Source of the DNA: Bacillota bacterium
GTDB taxonomy: Bacteria; Bacillota; Bacilli; Paenibacillales; UBA4045
NCBI GenBank assembly: GCA_023441055.1
Contig: JAEZQY010000050.1
Coordinates: 34,446 to 98,445, forward strand
Direction of reading: 5' to 3'
Length of the DNA: 64,000 bases
Shown here in pieces: positions 34,680 through 41,616 of this stretch. The notes under the pieces are model-generated. The model saw only the letters and a program-made list of their open reading frames with translations. It did not search any database and was not told the DNA's origin. The position numbers were made by a program, and so were the translations under genes. Position 1 is the first letter of the stretch. Each line of letters begins with the position of its first letter.

Positions 34680-35294
34680 ATGGGGTATAGGGTTGCTGTA
34701 GAGACTAGAGAAGTCACGAGCCGCTCTGAGCTGGTTAAGCTGCGCAAGCAAGGATACGTGCCTGCTTCGGTATCAGGCAAGCGAATTACACCAGTCTCGA
34801 TCGCGATTGATGAGAAGGAGCTGCGCCTGCTGCTTCGCGAGCATGTCAATGAAGTATTGGAGATGGAGCTGCCCGAGCAGGGTCTCCAGCATGTGATTGT
34901 ACAGGAATTGCAGCGTGATAAGCTGATTCCGGGCAAGCTATTGCATGTGGATTTCCATCAAATTAATATGAATGAACCAATCAAGATGACAATTCCTATT
35001 GAATGGGTTGGCAGCGCGCCGGGAGTAGCGGCTGGAGGGGTATTGACACCGCTGCTGAGTGAGCTGGAGGTCCGGTCACTTCCACATGTAATACCATCCG
35101 TAATTCAGGTTGATGTGGGGTCGCTAGAGATTGGGGACAAGCTGCTCATTGCGGATATTACGTTGCCCAGCGAAGTGGAGTGTCTAGTTGATCCCGAGGC
35201 TGTGGTCGTTACGATCCTGCATGTGAATAAGCCGACAGAAGACGAGCAAGAGGAGATGTCCGAGGAAGCGCAAGAGGCTGCCGGCGCCGAATAA
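34680..35294 (+). CDS. ctc: 50S ribosomal protein L25 / general stress protein Ctc
   Basis: A 204-residue protein: N-terminal L25 5S-rRNA-binding domain (about 5-95, containing LRKQGYVPASVSGKRITPVS and LQRDKLIPGKLLHVDFHQIN) plus the C-terminal TL5/Ctc beta domain (IEWVGSAPGVAAGGVLTPL; LPSEVECLVDPEAVVVTI) and an acidic tail. This two-domain form is Ctc in Bacillus, a general-stress ribosomal protein. ATGGAGGTTGA precedes the ATG. The pth gene that follows ctc in many Firmicutes is not here, so this may be an extra or relocated copy. A hairpin overlaps its stop codon. Confidence 0.93.
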   Translation: MGYRVAVETREVTSRSELVKLRKQGYVPASVSGKRITPVSIAIDEKELRLLLREHVNEVLEMELPEQGLQHVIVQELQRDKLIPGKLLHVDFHQINMNEPIKMTIPIEWVGSAPGVAAGGVLTPLLSELEVRSLPHVIPSVIQVDVGSLEIGDKLLIADITLPSEVECLVDPEAVVVTILHVNKPTEDEQEEMSEEAQEAAGAE

Positions 35295-35320
35295 GAGAAG
35301 ACATCAGCTGTCTTCTCTTA
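35292..35320. terminator. Bidirectional terminator overlapping two stop codons
   Basis: TAAGAGAAGACA and TGTCTTCTCTTA form a perfect 12-bp stem with a 5-base loop. It contains the TAA of ctc and the TGA of the convergent small gene, and gives T-rich tails in both directions. Confidence 0.85.
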
Positions 35321-35555
35321 TATATTCGCGTTGGCCGTTGGTGCGATCGTAGTAGACGCGATACCTGTGATTGTCCTTCGGATCAATGAATACTTCGGAT
35401 GTTGGTTCCAGTGAACCGCTGAGCAGATTGGACTGCTTGGCGGTATTCTTCTTGTAACGCTGATCGAAGTATCGCCAGCTGACCCAGATGAGCAGCACCC
35501 CGACGGCAATCTGCGCGAAGACCCAGAAGATAGATAGCAGGATTACCCAAGTCAT
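35304..35555 (-). CDS. Small membrane protein of unknown function
   Basis: An 83-residue protein: one N-terminal transmembrane helix (WVILLSIFWVFAQIAVGVLL), a basic juxtamembrane stretch, and a C-terminal polar part with IDPKDNHRYRVYYDRTNGQR. Its ATG overlaps the stop of the YbjQ-family gene (ATGA), so it is translationally coupled to it and is a real gene. I do not recognise a family; a membrane companion of the YbjQ protein is a reasonable guess. Confidence 0.65.
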   Translation of the reverse strand: MTWVILLSIFWVFAQIAVGVLLIWVSWRYFDQRYKKNTAKQSNLLSGSLEPTSEVFIDPKDNHRYRVYYDRTNGQREYIREDS

Positions 35556-35875
35556 GGCAGCCTGCGCAGCTTGACTGCAGTTCCATAAGCGACGATCTCA
35601 CTCATGTTCTGGCCCACCTCGCCGCTGTCAAAGCGCATCATGACAATCGCGTCAGCTCCCATCGCGTGCGCATTCTGAACCATCCGGTCAATTGCCTGCT
35701 TACGCGCGTCCTCAATCATCTGAGTATACTGCGTGATTTCCCCTCCGACTAAGCCCTTCAGGGAGGCTAGAATATCACCGCCAATTCCTCTAGACCTGAC
35801 AACAACCCCGAACGCCGCTCCTACTACCTCCGTCGTTTCATAACCGCTAATATGCTCAGTAGTCGCAATAATCAT
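35552..35875 (-). CDS. YbjQ / UPF0145 family protein
   Basis: A 107-residue protein of the YbjQ (UPF0145, heavy-metal-binding domain) family: IIATTEHISGYETTEVVGAA at the N-terminus, GGDILASLKGLVGGEITQYT, RMVQNAHAMGADAIVMMRFD and the C-terminal EIVAYGTAVKL are all family positions. These form pentameric beta-rich rings; a metal-related role is suggested by family naming but not proven. GAGAGGATGA precedes the ATG. First gene of a two-gene operon. Confidence 0.88.
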   Translation of the reverse strand: MIIATTEHISGYETTEVVGAAFGVVVRSRGIGGDILASLKGLVGGEITQYTQMIEDARKQAIDRMVQNAHAMGADAIVMMRFDSGEVGQNMSEIVAYGTAVKLRRLP

Positions 35876-35998
35876 GGTTGAATCATCCTCTCATTAAAAA
35901 TCAATTACTTCGTCATACGTATATTACCCTGATTGGTTGCTAATTTAAAGTGCTGTATGCTGGGAGAAGGAAAGTATCGGTTTAACTGATCTTTCTGC

Positions 35999-36028
35999 TT
36001 GCCAGGATGAGATAACAGCGGTTACAAT
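35999..36028 (+). promoter_or_regulatory. Promoter of a short transcription unit
   Basis: TTGCCA (35999-36004) and TACAAT (36023-36028) are separated by 18 bases, about 40 bases before the 19-codon ORF. Confidence 0.6.
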
Positions 36029-36067
36029 ATATGGGTAACAACAATAAAGGTGAAAGGAGTGATCGCA

Positions 36068-36127
36068 ATGCGGATTTGGAATGTTGTTGTTGATCTAGCA
36101 GGTTTACAGGAGGATCATCATCGTTAG
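36068..36127 (+). CDS. 19-residue small peptide gene
   Basis: An ORF of 19 codons (MRIWNVVVDLAGLQEDHHR) starting at ATG 36068 with GAAAGGAGTGATCGCA, one of the best ribosome sites in the window, directly upstream. It has its own promoter (35999-36028) and terminator (36186-36208), so it is the only frame of a transcript of about 170 bases. The peptide is half hydrophobic, half acidic/histidine-rich. I recognise no family. It could be a functional small protein or the leader part of a regulatory RNA; the next gene begins 112 bases after the terminator. Confidence 0.5.
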   Translation: MRIWNVVVDLAGLQEDHHR

Positions 36128-36185
36128 CCGAATAGCAAGCTGTCATAACCGTCACCTGAATTGCATTACGTCTCGAGACAGGGAG

Positions 36186-36208
36186 CACGATGGTTATCGT
36201 GTTTTTTT
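36186..36208 (+). terminator. Intrinsic terminator of the short unit
   Basis: CACGAT-GGTT-ATCGTG hairpin followed by seven T. Confidence 0.8.
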
Positions 36209-36319
36209 ATTTGTCCAATAAGACACTGGTCTTGTGATGGGATAGCGGGCTGCGTGATGAACCTCCTGGGAACATGCATATATGAATTTACATGTATGTA
36301 CGAAGAGGAGGACTCATCT

Positions 36320-36613
36320 GTGAGCTATAAGAATGGGAAAGATATCTTGCCGCCAGGATTGCTCAAGGAGCTGCAGAAATATATAGACGGCGAGCTGATC
36401 TATGTGCCGAAGCAGACTGAGCAGCGCGCAGGCTGGGGTGAGATTAACGGGACCAGACGCGTCATCGAGAGACGCAATCACGAGATCTATAAGAAGTATA
36501 CGAACGGTACATCCATAATGGAGCTAATTAGAGCTTATCACCTGTCAGAGGACAGCATTAGGAAGATCATACTGAAGACGCGCAACCTGACTAGAGAGAG
36601 GGTCACTACTTGA
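36320..36613 (+). CDS. CD3324-family small DNA-binding-like protein
   Basis: A 97-residue protein beginning SYKNGKDILPPGLLKELQKY, the hallmark of the CD3324 family, followed by YVPKQTEQRAGWGEINGTRR and a C-terminal helix-turn-helix-like part (NGTSIMELIRAYHLSEDSIR). GTG 36320 follows GAAGAGGAGGA; the longer frame from 36161 has no ribosome site and crosses the preceding terminator. Function is unknown; the C-terminal helices resemble resolvase-type DNA-binding helices. Monocistronic, with a strong terminator. Confidence 0.85.
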   Translation: MSYKNGKDILPPGLLKELQKYIDGELIYVPKQTEQRAGWGEINGTRRVIERRNHEIYKKYTNGTSIMELIRAYHLSEDSIRKIILKTRNLTRERVTT

Positions 36614-36629
36614 AGCGCTATAGTTAGAA

Positions 36630-36666
36630 GGCCAGAATCCGCATACAGCGATTCTGGCCATTTTTT
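36630..36666 (+). terminator. Intrinsic terminator of the CD3324-family gene
   Basis: GGCCAGAATC and GATTCTGGCC (the outermost arms) pair across a loop, followed by six T. Confidence 0.88.
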
Positions 36667-36668
36667 AA

Positions 36669-36694
36669 TATATAAGACTTTATAAGTTTCCAAC
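36669..36694 (+). repeat. 26-bp post-terminator repeat, copy 1
   Basis: Starts TATATAAGACTTTATAAGTT immediately after the T-run of the terminator. The same 26 bases, with one difference, follow another terminator at 45531-45556. Confidence 0.65.
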
Positions 36695-36699
36695 CAGGA

Positions 36700-36939
36700 T
36701 TAGATCTTGCGAAGTTTACCAAGCTCCGTCACAAGCGCCTCCATCTCCGAGATGCTGAACATGGACTTGTTCATGATGACCTCATAGATCTCGAAGATAT
36801 CCTCATACTGCTCCAGATCGAAGTGATCGGATTTGATGGCATGAACAGCGGCCATCTTAAGCTTGGACTTAATACCCTCGATCAACACCTCCAGGTTCTG
36901 TTCTGATGGCTTGGAGAGCTCGGATAGATGATAAGACAA
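36700..36939 (-). CDS. DUF1128 family protein (YfkK-like)
   Basis: A 79-residue all-helical cytoplasmic protein of the DUF1128 family, related to Bacillus YfkK: EQNLEVLIEGIKSKLKMA, FDLEQYEDIFEIYEVIMNK and FSISEMEALVTELGKLRK align with the family pattern. Translation starts at TTG 36939 preceded by AAAGGGTGAAGG. Function unknown. It is convergent with the CD3324-family gene. Confidence 0.82.
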   Translation of the reverse strand: MSYHLSELSKPSEQNLEVLIEGIKSKLKMAAVHAIKSDHFDLEQYEDIFEIYEVIMNKSMFSISEMEALVTELGKLRKI

Positions 36940-37009
36940 TTGCCTTCACCCTTTCAGTTGGATTGTTAATGTTACCGTGTAGCGGCCTTGCGGTTTGTTG
37001 AAGCCTTGC

Positions 37010-37729
37010 TTAGAACAACTCCAATTGTACAGTCGAATCACGATCTTGCTGCGGTATCTGATAGGGCTCTATACATGCTGGGCTGTCATTCTTAACGCTG
37101 CCCACCAGCGGATTGACAGGATATAGGCGCATCTGCTCGGACGAATAAGGCTGCAGAAGCTGCATCAGCTGACTGAGATCCGTGATCTCCTTGTTCAACC
37201 AATGACGCACATGCTCCGGTGGCAGAATAACAGGCATGCGATCATGGATTGGCTGCATCAGCTCATTAGGGACTGTTGTGATGATCGTGCAGGTATTCAC
37301 TTTATCACCTGATGGACTGATCCATGTATCGTACAACCCAGCCATGCTGAATAGGGACTTATCCTTCAATGTGATCCGATAGGGCTGCTTCTCATTCTTA
37401 TTCAGCTTGCGCCATTCATAGAACCCATCGGCGGGCAGGATGCAGCGTCTCGACGGGAGCAGCTTGCGGAATGCCGGCTTGTCAGCCAGCGTCTCTGCTC
37501 GCGCGTTAATCATCATATACCCGACCTTCTCCTCCTTGGCCCAACTGGGCACAAGTCCCCACCGCAGCGGCCCGATCCGTCTGGTGCCGTCTGCATCCGC
37601 AATTATAGCGGGCAGTGACTGACCCGGCGCGATGTTATAGCGAGGCGTATGGGCATAGGCGGAGGGCTGGATCCCGTAATAGATTAATAATTGTTCCATC
37701 TCGACAATCAGCGAATATCGTCCGCACAT
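37010..37729 (-). CDS. SOS-response-associated peptidase (SRAP / HMCES family)
   Basis: A 239-residue abasic-site processing protein. The N-terminal Met is followed by catalytic Cys2 (MCGRYSL), which forms a thiazolidine link with abasic sites in single-stranded DNA after Met removal. Other family positions: RYNIAPGQSLPAI, RWGLVPSWAKE, MINARAETLADKPAFR, ILPADGFYEWRK with the active-site Glu, and MQPIHDRMPVIL with the active-site His. GGGAGGTGACC precedes the ATG, typical length. It protects abasic DNA in the cytoplasm. No LexA box was recognised by eye in the short upstream region. Confidence 0.94.
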   Translation of the reverse strand: MCGRYSLIVEMEQLLIYYGIQPSAYAHTPRYNIAPGQSLPAIIADADGTRRIGPLRWGLVPSWAKEEKVGYMMINARAETLADKPAFRKLLPSRRCILPADGFYEWRKLNKNEKQPYRITLKDKSLFSMAGLYDTWISPSGDKVNTCTIITTVPNELMQPIHDRMPVILPPEHVRHWLNKEITDLSQLMQLLQPYSSEQMRLYPVNPLVGSVKNDSPACIEPYQIPQQDRDSTVQLELF

Positions 37730-37841
37730 ACGCGGTCACCTCCCGTATAGCCATTGTATCAGAGATTGGACAGGAATGAGAATTAGACTTCTATAAAATA
37801 AACATAGTATACTGAGTTAAAACCAGTAGGAGTTGAACAAC

Positions 37842-38225
37842 ATGATACACAAGATTGAGCACATTGGGGTCAAAGTAAAAAATATGGATGAATCGATCGC
37901 ATTCTACACCACCATCCTCGGCATGAAGCTAATTGACCGAGTTGCGCTTGCTGACGGCGTGGAGCTTGGCTTCCTGTCGCTGCCGGGCGATGAACGCATC
38001 CAGATTGAATTGATCGGCAGAGGGGCCGATGACATTCCACAGCGCGGGAAGGTTGACCATATCGCATTCACTGTCAGTGATATCGAGGCGGAGGCCGAGC
38101 GGTTGAAGCAAGCTGGTGTCAACGTGCTCGATGAGCAGCCGCGTTCTATTCTAGGCGGCGTCAAGATCTTCTTCTTCACCGGTCCAGACGGAGAAGTGCT
38201 GGAGCTGTTCCAGCCGCTCTCATAA
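37842..38225 (+). CDS. VOC-family (glyoxalase-like) protein
   Basis: A 127-residue vicinal-oxygen-chelate protein with paired beta-alpha-beta-beta-beta modules: KIEHIGVKVKNMDESIAFYT, GMKLIDR, KVDHIAFTVSDIEAEAERLK and FFTGPDGEVLELFQPL. Potential metal ligands are His8 (HIGV), Glu (QIELIG), His (DHIAF) and Glu (VLELF), as in glyoxalase I. ATG 37842 follows GTAGGAGT; the TTG nine bases upstream lies within that site. Lactoylglutathione-lyase-like or other lyase; the substrate is unknown. Followed by a terminator. Confidence 0.88.
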   Translation: MIHKIEHIGVKVKNMDESIAFYTTILGMKLIDRVALADGVELGFLSLPGDERIQIELIGRGADDIPQRGKVDHIAFTVSDIEAEAERLKQAGVNVLDEQPRSILGGVKIFFFTGPDGEVLELFQPLS

Positions 38226-38260
38226 TTAGTTGTATTGAAGTGACATTTAGAAGACTTATC

Positions 38261-38290
38261 AGAACGGCCTCCTTAGCGGGGGCCGTTTCT
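38261..38290 (+). terminator. Intrinsic terminator of the VOC gene
   Basis: AGAACGGCC pairs with GGCCGTTTCT (one G-U or mismatch), just downstream of the gene, with a short T-rich tail. Confidence 0.7.
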
Positions 38291-38367
38291 GTTCACATTA
38301 TAGAAAGTGGACACATCATTAACGAATCACGCTGCAAACTTTGAAGCAAATTGAACGGGAGCGCTAA

Positions 38368-38603
38368 GGGATTAGTGGCGCACGGGAGCACTAAATGAGC
38401 TGGATAGTGGCGTGATGTGGGATTAGTGGTGCACGGGAGTACTAAATGAGCTGGATAGTGGCGTGATGCGGAATTAGTGGTGCACGGGAGTACTAAATGA
38501 GCTGGATAGTGGCGTGATGCGGGATTAGTGGTGCACGGGAGCATTAAATGAGCTGGATAGTTGCGTGATGCGGGATTAGTGGTGCACGGGAGCATTAAAT
38601 GAG
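38368..38603 (+). repeat. 51-bp tandem repeat array, 4.6 copies
   Basis: Units start at 38368, 38419, 38470, 38521 and 38572 (exactly 51 bases each); the last breaks off at about 38603. Units begin GGGATTAGTGG and include GGGAG(C/T)A(C/T)TAAATGAGC, differing at only a few positions. A degenerate half-unit precedes the array. Because 51 is a multiple of three, a 100-codon frame with a 17-residue repeat crosses it on the minus strand, but that frame has no ribosome site. Confidence 0.95.
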
Positions 38604-38670
38604 GGGGCGGAGACTATCCTGTATGGGAAAGTTGGCATCTCCCTTAAAGTCGCTTATTGCACATTAATGG

Positions 38671-38691
38671 ACTCCTCAAGGAGTTTTTTTA
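38671..38691 (+). terminator. Short hairpin with T-run after the tandem array
   Basis: ACTCC-TCAA-GGAGT followed by seven T. No gene ends here, so it is either an orphan terminator for transcription across the array or it shields the downstream heat-shock promoter. Confidence 0.55.
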
Positions 38692-38702
38692 ATAATCATA
38701 AA

Positions 38703-38719
38703 GGTCAGAGAAGGTCAAA
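38703..38719 (+). promoter_or_regulatory. CtsR operator-like direct repeat 1
   Basis: GGTCAGAGAAGGTCAAA matches the CtsR heptad direct-repeat pattern (A/GGTCAAA-N3-A/GGTCAAA) closely, about 80 bases upstream of the Hsp20 -35 box. Confidence 0.7.
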
Positions 38720-38797
38720 TTCGAAGAATTCGCGGCACAGACCCAGTTAGAAGGCTGAAATCCACGACTAATGCTCGAAAATGGGCGAATATCGGCT

Positions 38798-38826
38798 TTG
38801 AAGCATGACGCATTCAGGCTTATAAT
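38798..38826 (+). promoter_or_regulatory. Promoter of the Hsp20 gene
   Basis: TTGAAG (38798-38803) and TATAAT (38821-38826) are 17 bases apart, a strong vegetative promoter. Confidence 0.8.
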
Positions 38827-38836
38827 ATAACCAGAA

Positions 38837-38868
38837 GGTCAGACAAGGTCAAAGTCAAAAATGGTCAA
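38837..38868 (+). promoter_or_regulatory. CtsR operator-like direct repeat 2 (triple half-site)
   Basis: GGTCAGACAAGGTCAAA followed by GTCAAAAATGGTCAA places three GGTCA half-sites just after the -10 box and up to the ribosome site, where bound CtsR would block transcription. Confidence 0.8.
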
Positions 38869-38887
38869 TGAAAAGGAGAGATGATTG

Positions 38888-39328
38888 ATGTTTAGTTTAG
38901 TCCCACGCTCCAAAGCAAAAGCAGATGTGTTCACGCAGCTGGCAAGATCATTCGATGACATGTTCAATGATGATTTCTTCGCTCCGTTCCAGAGCGGCTT
39001 ACAGCCGATTCGCAGCGATATTCGCGAGACAGCGGACTCGTATGTGATCGAGGCTGAATTGCCTGGCTTCCATAAGGAAGAGATCGATATTCAGTATGAT
39101 CAGCCATATCTGACGATTCAGGCCATTCACAGCGATGAGCGAAGAGAGGAGAATAAGGATCAGCAGGTGTTGCGCAGTGAACGGCGTTATGGCGCCTATA
39201 CGCGCCGCTATCATGTTGATTCGATCAATGAGGAGGCGATCAGCGCCTCGCTCAAGGATGGGGTTCTGACCTTGATCCTGCCTAAGCAGGAGAAGGCGAA
39301 GCGTAATCGAATCACCATTCAGGATTAA
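38888..39328 (+). CDS. Small heat-shock protein, Hsp20/alpha-crystallin family
   Basis: A 146-residue ATP-independent holdase chaperone. The alpha-crystallin domain occupies about 40-140 (RSDIRETADSYVIEAELPGF followed by HKEEIDIQYD, then YGAYTRRYHVDSINEEAISA and LKDGVLTLILPKQEK). The short C-terminus carries RITIQD, an I-x-I-type tail for oligomer contacts. ATG 38888 lies nine bases after AAGGAGA. Two CtsR-type operators flank its promoter, so it should be de-repressed on heat shock or protein damage. Single gene with a strong terminator. Confidence 0.95.
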   Translation: MFSLVPRSKAKADVFTQLARSFDDMFNDDFFAPFQSGLQPIRSDIRETADSYVIEAELPGFHKEEIDIQYDQPYLTIQAIHSDERREENKDQQVLRSERRYGAYTRRYHVDSINEEAISASLKDGVLTLILPKQEKAKRNRITIQD

Positions 39329-39339
39329 TTGTCTCATAC

Positions 39340-39385
39340 ACAAAAGCAGCGCGCGGGATATTGCATCCCTGCGCGCTGCTTTTGT
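39340..39385. terminator. Bidirectional terminator between Hsp20 and AI-2E genes
   Basis: ACAAAAGCAGCGCGC pairs with GCGCGCTGCTTTTGT around an inner GGG/CCC, giving T-runs on both strands. Confidence 0.9.
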
Positions 39386-39388
39386 GTT

Positions 39389-40558
39389 CTATTTTGCAGG
39401 CTGTTCGATGGGTTCGGTTGGAGGGGTGTTCGCGTCAGCGCGTGGTTCCTCTGCGTCCATCGGTTCATATTCCTCAGCGGGAAGGCGAATCCATCGCTTC
39501 AGATACCCTTGTACATATAATGCCTTGATTAAGATGATCAGGATGGGCGAGAGGATAAGTCCCGCTATTCCGAAGATGGATAGGGAGATGATCATGAATG
39601 AGAGCATTGTGAACCCGGATACGCCTAGCGAATCGCCGGTGATCTTGGGCTCCAGAATCTGGCGCACGAGCACGACCGCAAGGAATAGCGCGATCAGCCA
39701 GATGGCAAGCGTTGTCTGGCCGACAATGAGCAGATAGATGATCCAAGGCACGAATACCGTGGATACACCGAGCAGCGGCACCAGGTCGAAGAACGCCGCC
39801 AGGAGTGAGACGGAGAAGGCGTTATCGACACCCAGCGCCAGCAAAGCGATGAAGATCACAACGAATGTGATGGTAATCAGCTTGAGCTGCGATTTGATAT
39901 AGGTGCCGAGCCCCTTGAGCACGTTCTCTCGTAAGAAGGTGAATGCCTGCTTGAACGTATTCGGTGTCTTCTCCTTCGCGAATTTCTTCCACGTATCGAT
40001 CTCGATGCTCAGGAAGTAAGCGAGGATGAACGCAATGACGAAGTTCACTACGAAGGTGGACACAGAGGTGAGCATGTTGACCAGGTGGCCCAGTATCCAG
40101 CCGGTGAAGGTCGTTCCCTTGGCGACAATGACACCGCTGAACTCCTTGGCCTTCTCAATCAGATCATTCGCAATATTGTCGGGCAATGCATTGAATCGGT
40201 CTATGAAGTAATCCGATTTCTCAATAATCTGCATCTGCAGGATGAGTCCATATTCCGGAAGCTTGACGAGGAATACATTCATCTGCAGGACGAATATCGT
40301 CACCGCGCCAACTAGAACTCCTAGAATGACGACAATAAACACCAGCATTGAGATCCCGGTTGCGATCGACTTCTTGATCTTGCGTCGATGCAGGAAGCGA
40401 GCGAACGGTTCAATCATCCAATAGATGATCAGGGCGAGGAAGATTGGCGCGGCAATCTTGTACAGATAACTGAATGATAGCATGATCAGATATACGGTGA
40501 GCGCAATCAGTCCGATATCTAGGGCGGTTCGCCAGTATTTACGATAGAATGGTAACAT
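39389..40558 (-). CDS. AI-2E family transporter
   Basis: A 389-residue polytopic membrane protein of the AI-2E/PerM family with about eight helices. It opens with paired helices (IGLIALTVYLIMLSFSYLY; IFLALIIYWMIEPFARFL), has a long extracytoplasmic segment about 105-155, and the conserved C-terminal half with ALGVDNAFSVSLLAAFFDLV, PLLGVSTVFVPWIIYLL and LEPKITGDSLGVSGFTMLSF. The C-terminal tail is Pro/Glu-rich and polar. Family members export autoinducer-2 or act as Na+/H+ antiporters, so the cargo is open. GAGGTGA precedes the ATG; monocistronic. Confidence 0.88.
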   Translation of the reverse strand: MLPFYRKYWRTALDIGLIALTVYLIMLSFSYLYKIAAPIFLALIIYWMIEPFARFLHRRKIKKSIATGISMLVFIVVILGVLVGAVTIFVLQMNVFLVKLPEYGLILQMQIIEKSDYFIDRFNALPDNIANDLIEKAKEFSGVIVAKGTTFTGWILGHLVNMLTSVSTFVVNFVIAFILAYFLSIEIDTWKKFAKEKTPNTFKQAFTFLRENVLKGLGTYIKSQLKLITITFVVIFIALLALGVDNAFSVSLLAAFFDLVPLLGVSTVFVPWIIYLLIVGQTTLAIWLIALFLAVVLVRQILEPKITGDSLGVSGFTMLSFMIISLSIFGIAGLILSPILIILIKALYVQGYLKRWIRLPAEEYEPMDAEEPRADANTPPTEPIEQPAK

Positions 40559-40627
40559 AGTTCACCTCGGCTACAATAGTTTACCTATTACTAGTAATCT
40601 TACATTGCTATTGTAACCGAAATGAGA

Positions 40628-40948
40628 TTATCCGCCAAATCCATCTCGGAATGCCTCGGACAACCGCTCTTCATTCACCTGCCACATCTCGGCTAGTTCA
40701 GGTGCGACATGCTCCGCCCACCAATCTGCCAGCAGCTTGCGATTGCTTCCATTCTCCGAAATCCAGATCAAATTGCCGATTACCTTGCTCAGATAAAGCT
40801 TCTCCCCTGCGGCAATCTGCTCAGGGGGAATCCACTTATTCAGTCGCTTGATTGTCCGATACAGCTCCTTGTTGCACGTTCTGCGAATCTTCCTGAGCGT
40901 AGGCAGATCTTGCTCATGCTTGCCCTTATTGCCCGGTAGCGTTCCCAT
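40628..40948 (-). CDS. Uncharacterised small basic protein
   Basis: A 106-residue soluble protein with a basic N-terminal half (DLPTLRKIRRTCNKELYRTI) and a Trp-rich helical C-terminal half (WWAEHVAPELAEMWQVNEER). GAGAGGAGTGACC precedes the ATG, which supports it as real. No family recognised and no membrane segment. It lies between the AI-2E gene and a cupredoxin gene on the same strand with separate ribosome sites; a function cannot be suggested. Confidence 0.65.
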   Translation of the reverse strand: MGTLPGNKGKHEQDLPTLRKIRRTCNKELYRTIKRLNKWIPPEQIAAGEKLYLSKVIGNLIWISENGSNRKLLADWWAEHVAPELAEMWQVNEERLSEAFRDGFGG

Positions 40949-41017
40949 GGTCGGTCACTCCTCTCTCCCACAGCATATGCGCGAGGGGAGCGAGGAGCGA
41001 CCAGACTGGATCAGCAC

Positions 41018-41464
41018 TTAGAGAACGACGATGTAGCCGACCATTGGGCCGCCATGTGCTGGATCTCCGTGTGTCGGACAGATCAGACGGAATATGCCGG
41101 CCTTCTCTGCGCGGAAGGTGACGACGGTCTCCTTACCCTTCTGAACCTCGCCCTTGATATCCATACCTTCGATAAAGAAGGGATGGCGATCGCCGTTAAC
41201 GCCGAGAATGCGCAGCTCAACCAGTTCACCCTTGTTCACAATGACGGTGCCGGGATCCCAGCGGTATACCTCGAACGACTTGCCGTCCGCCAGAGTGGTC
41301 TCATGCTCGGCGGTGATCATCTGAATGACGCGGGGGTTGCTAGTTGTTCCAATAGTGGGCTCGCTCTTGTTCCATACCCAGAAGGAATAGACGAGCACGA
41401 CGAGCAGTGCTGACATCCCGATGAAGCGAAGCTGCTTCTTACCGATAATCAATACCCTAGACAT
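41018..41464 (-). CDS. Membrane-anchored cupredoxin-domain protein
   Basis: About 148 residues: an N-terminal membrane helix (FIGMSALLVVLVYSFWVW) and an extracytoplasmic cupredoxin domain. Likely copper ligands are His in NGDRHPFFIEG, Cys in RLICPTHG, His in PTHGDP and a Met in GGPMVGYIV, similar to the CuA/nitrosocyanin-like small cupredoxins. ATG 41464 is chosen because GGAGAG stands seven bases upstream; the ATG at 41485 lies before that site. It may carry electrons or buffer copper at the outer face of the membrane. No oxidase gene is nearby. Confidence 0.83.
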   Translation of the reverse strand: MSRVLIIGKKQLRFIGMSALLVVLVYSFWVWNKSEPTIGTTSNPRVIQMITAEHETTLADGKSFEVYRWDPGTVIVNKGELVELRILGVNGDRHPFFIEGMDIKGEVQKGKETVVTFRAEKAGIFRLICPTHGDPAHGGPMVGYIVVL

Positions 41465-41616
41465 GAAATCACTCTCCGAATTCATATGATTTAGATGGAA
41501 GGCTTGTTTAACACATCCTATGCGGATGATGCGGAAAGCATGTCTAATCTGTTCTTTGCCAATCAGGCGAAGATTGATTATGATAAGAGAAGCAATGGAA
41601 GCGAGAGGAGTATGGT

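Noticed and set aside
38293..38595. Minus-strand frame of 100 codons with a 17-residue repeat
   Set aside because: It arises because the 51-bp tandem unit is a multiple of three; no ribosome site stands before its ATG, and the flanks show no coding character.
38368..38603. CRISPR array
   Set aside because: Units follow each other without unique spacers and no cas gene is present in the window.
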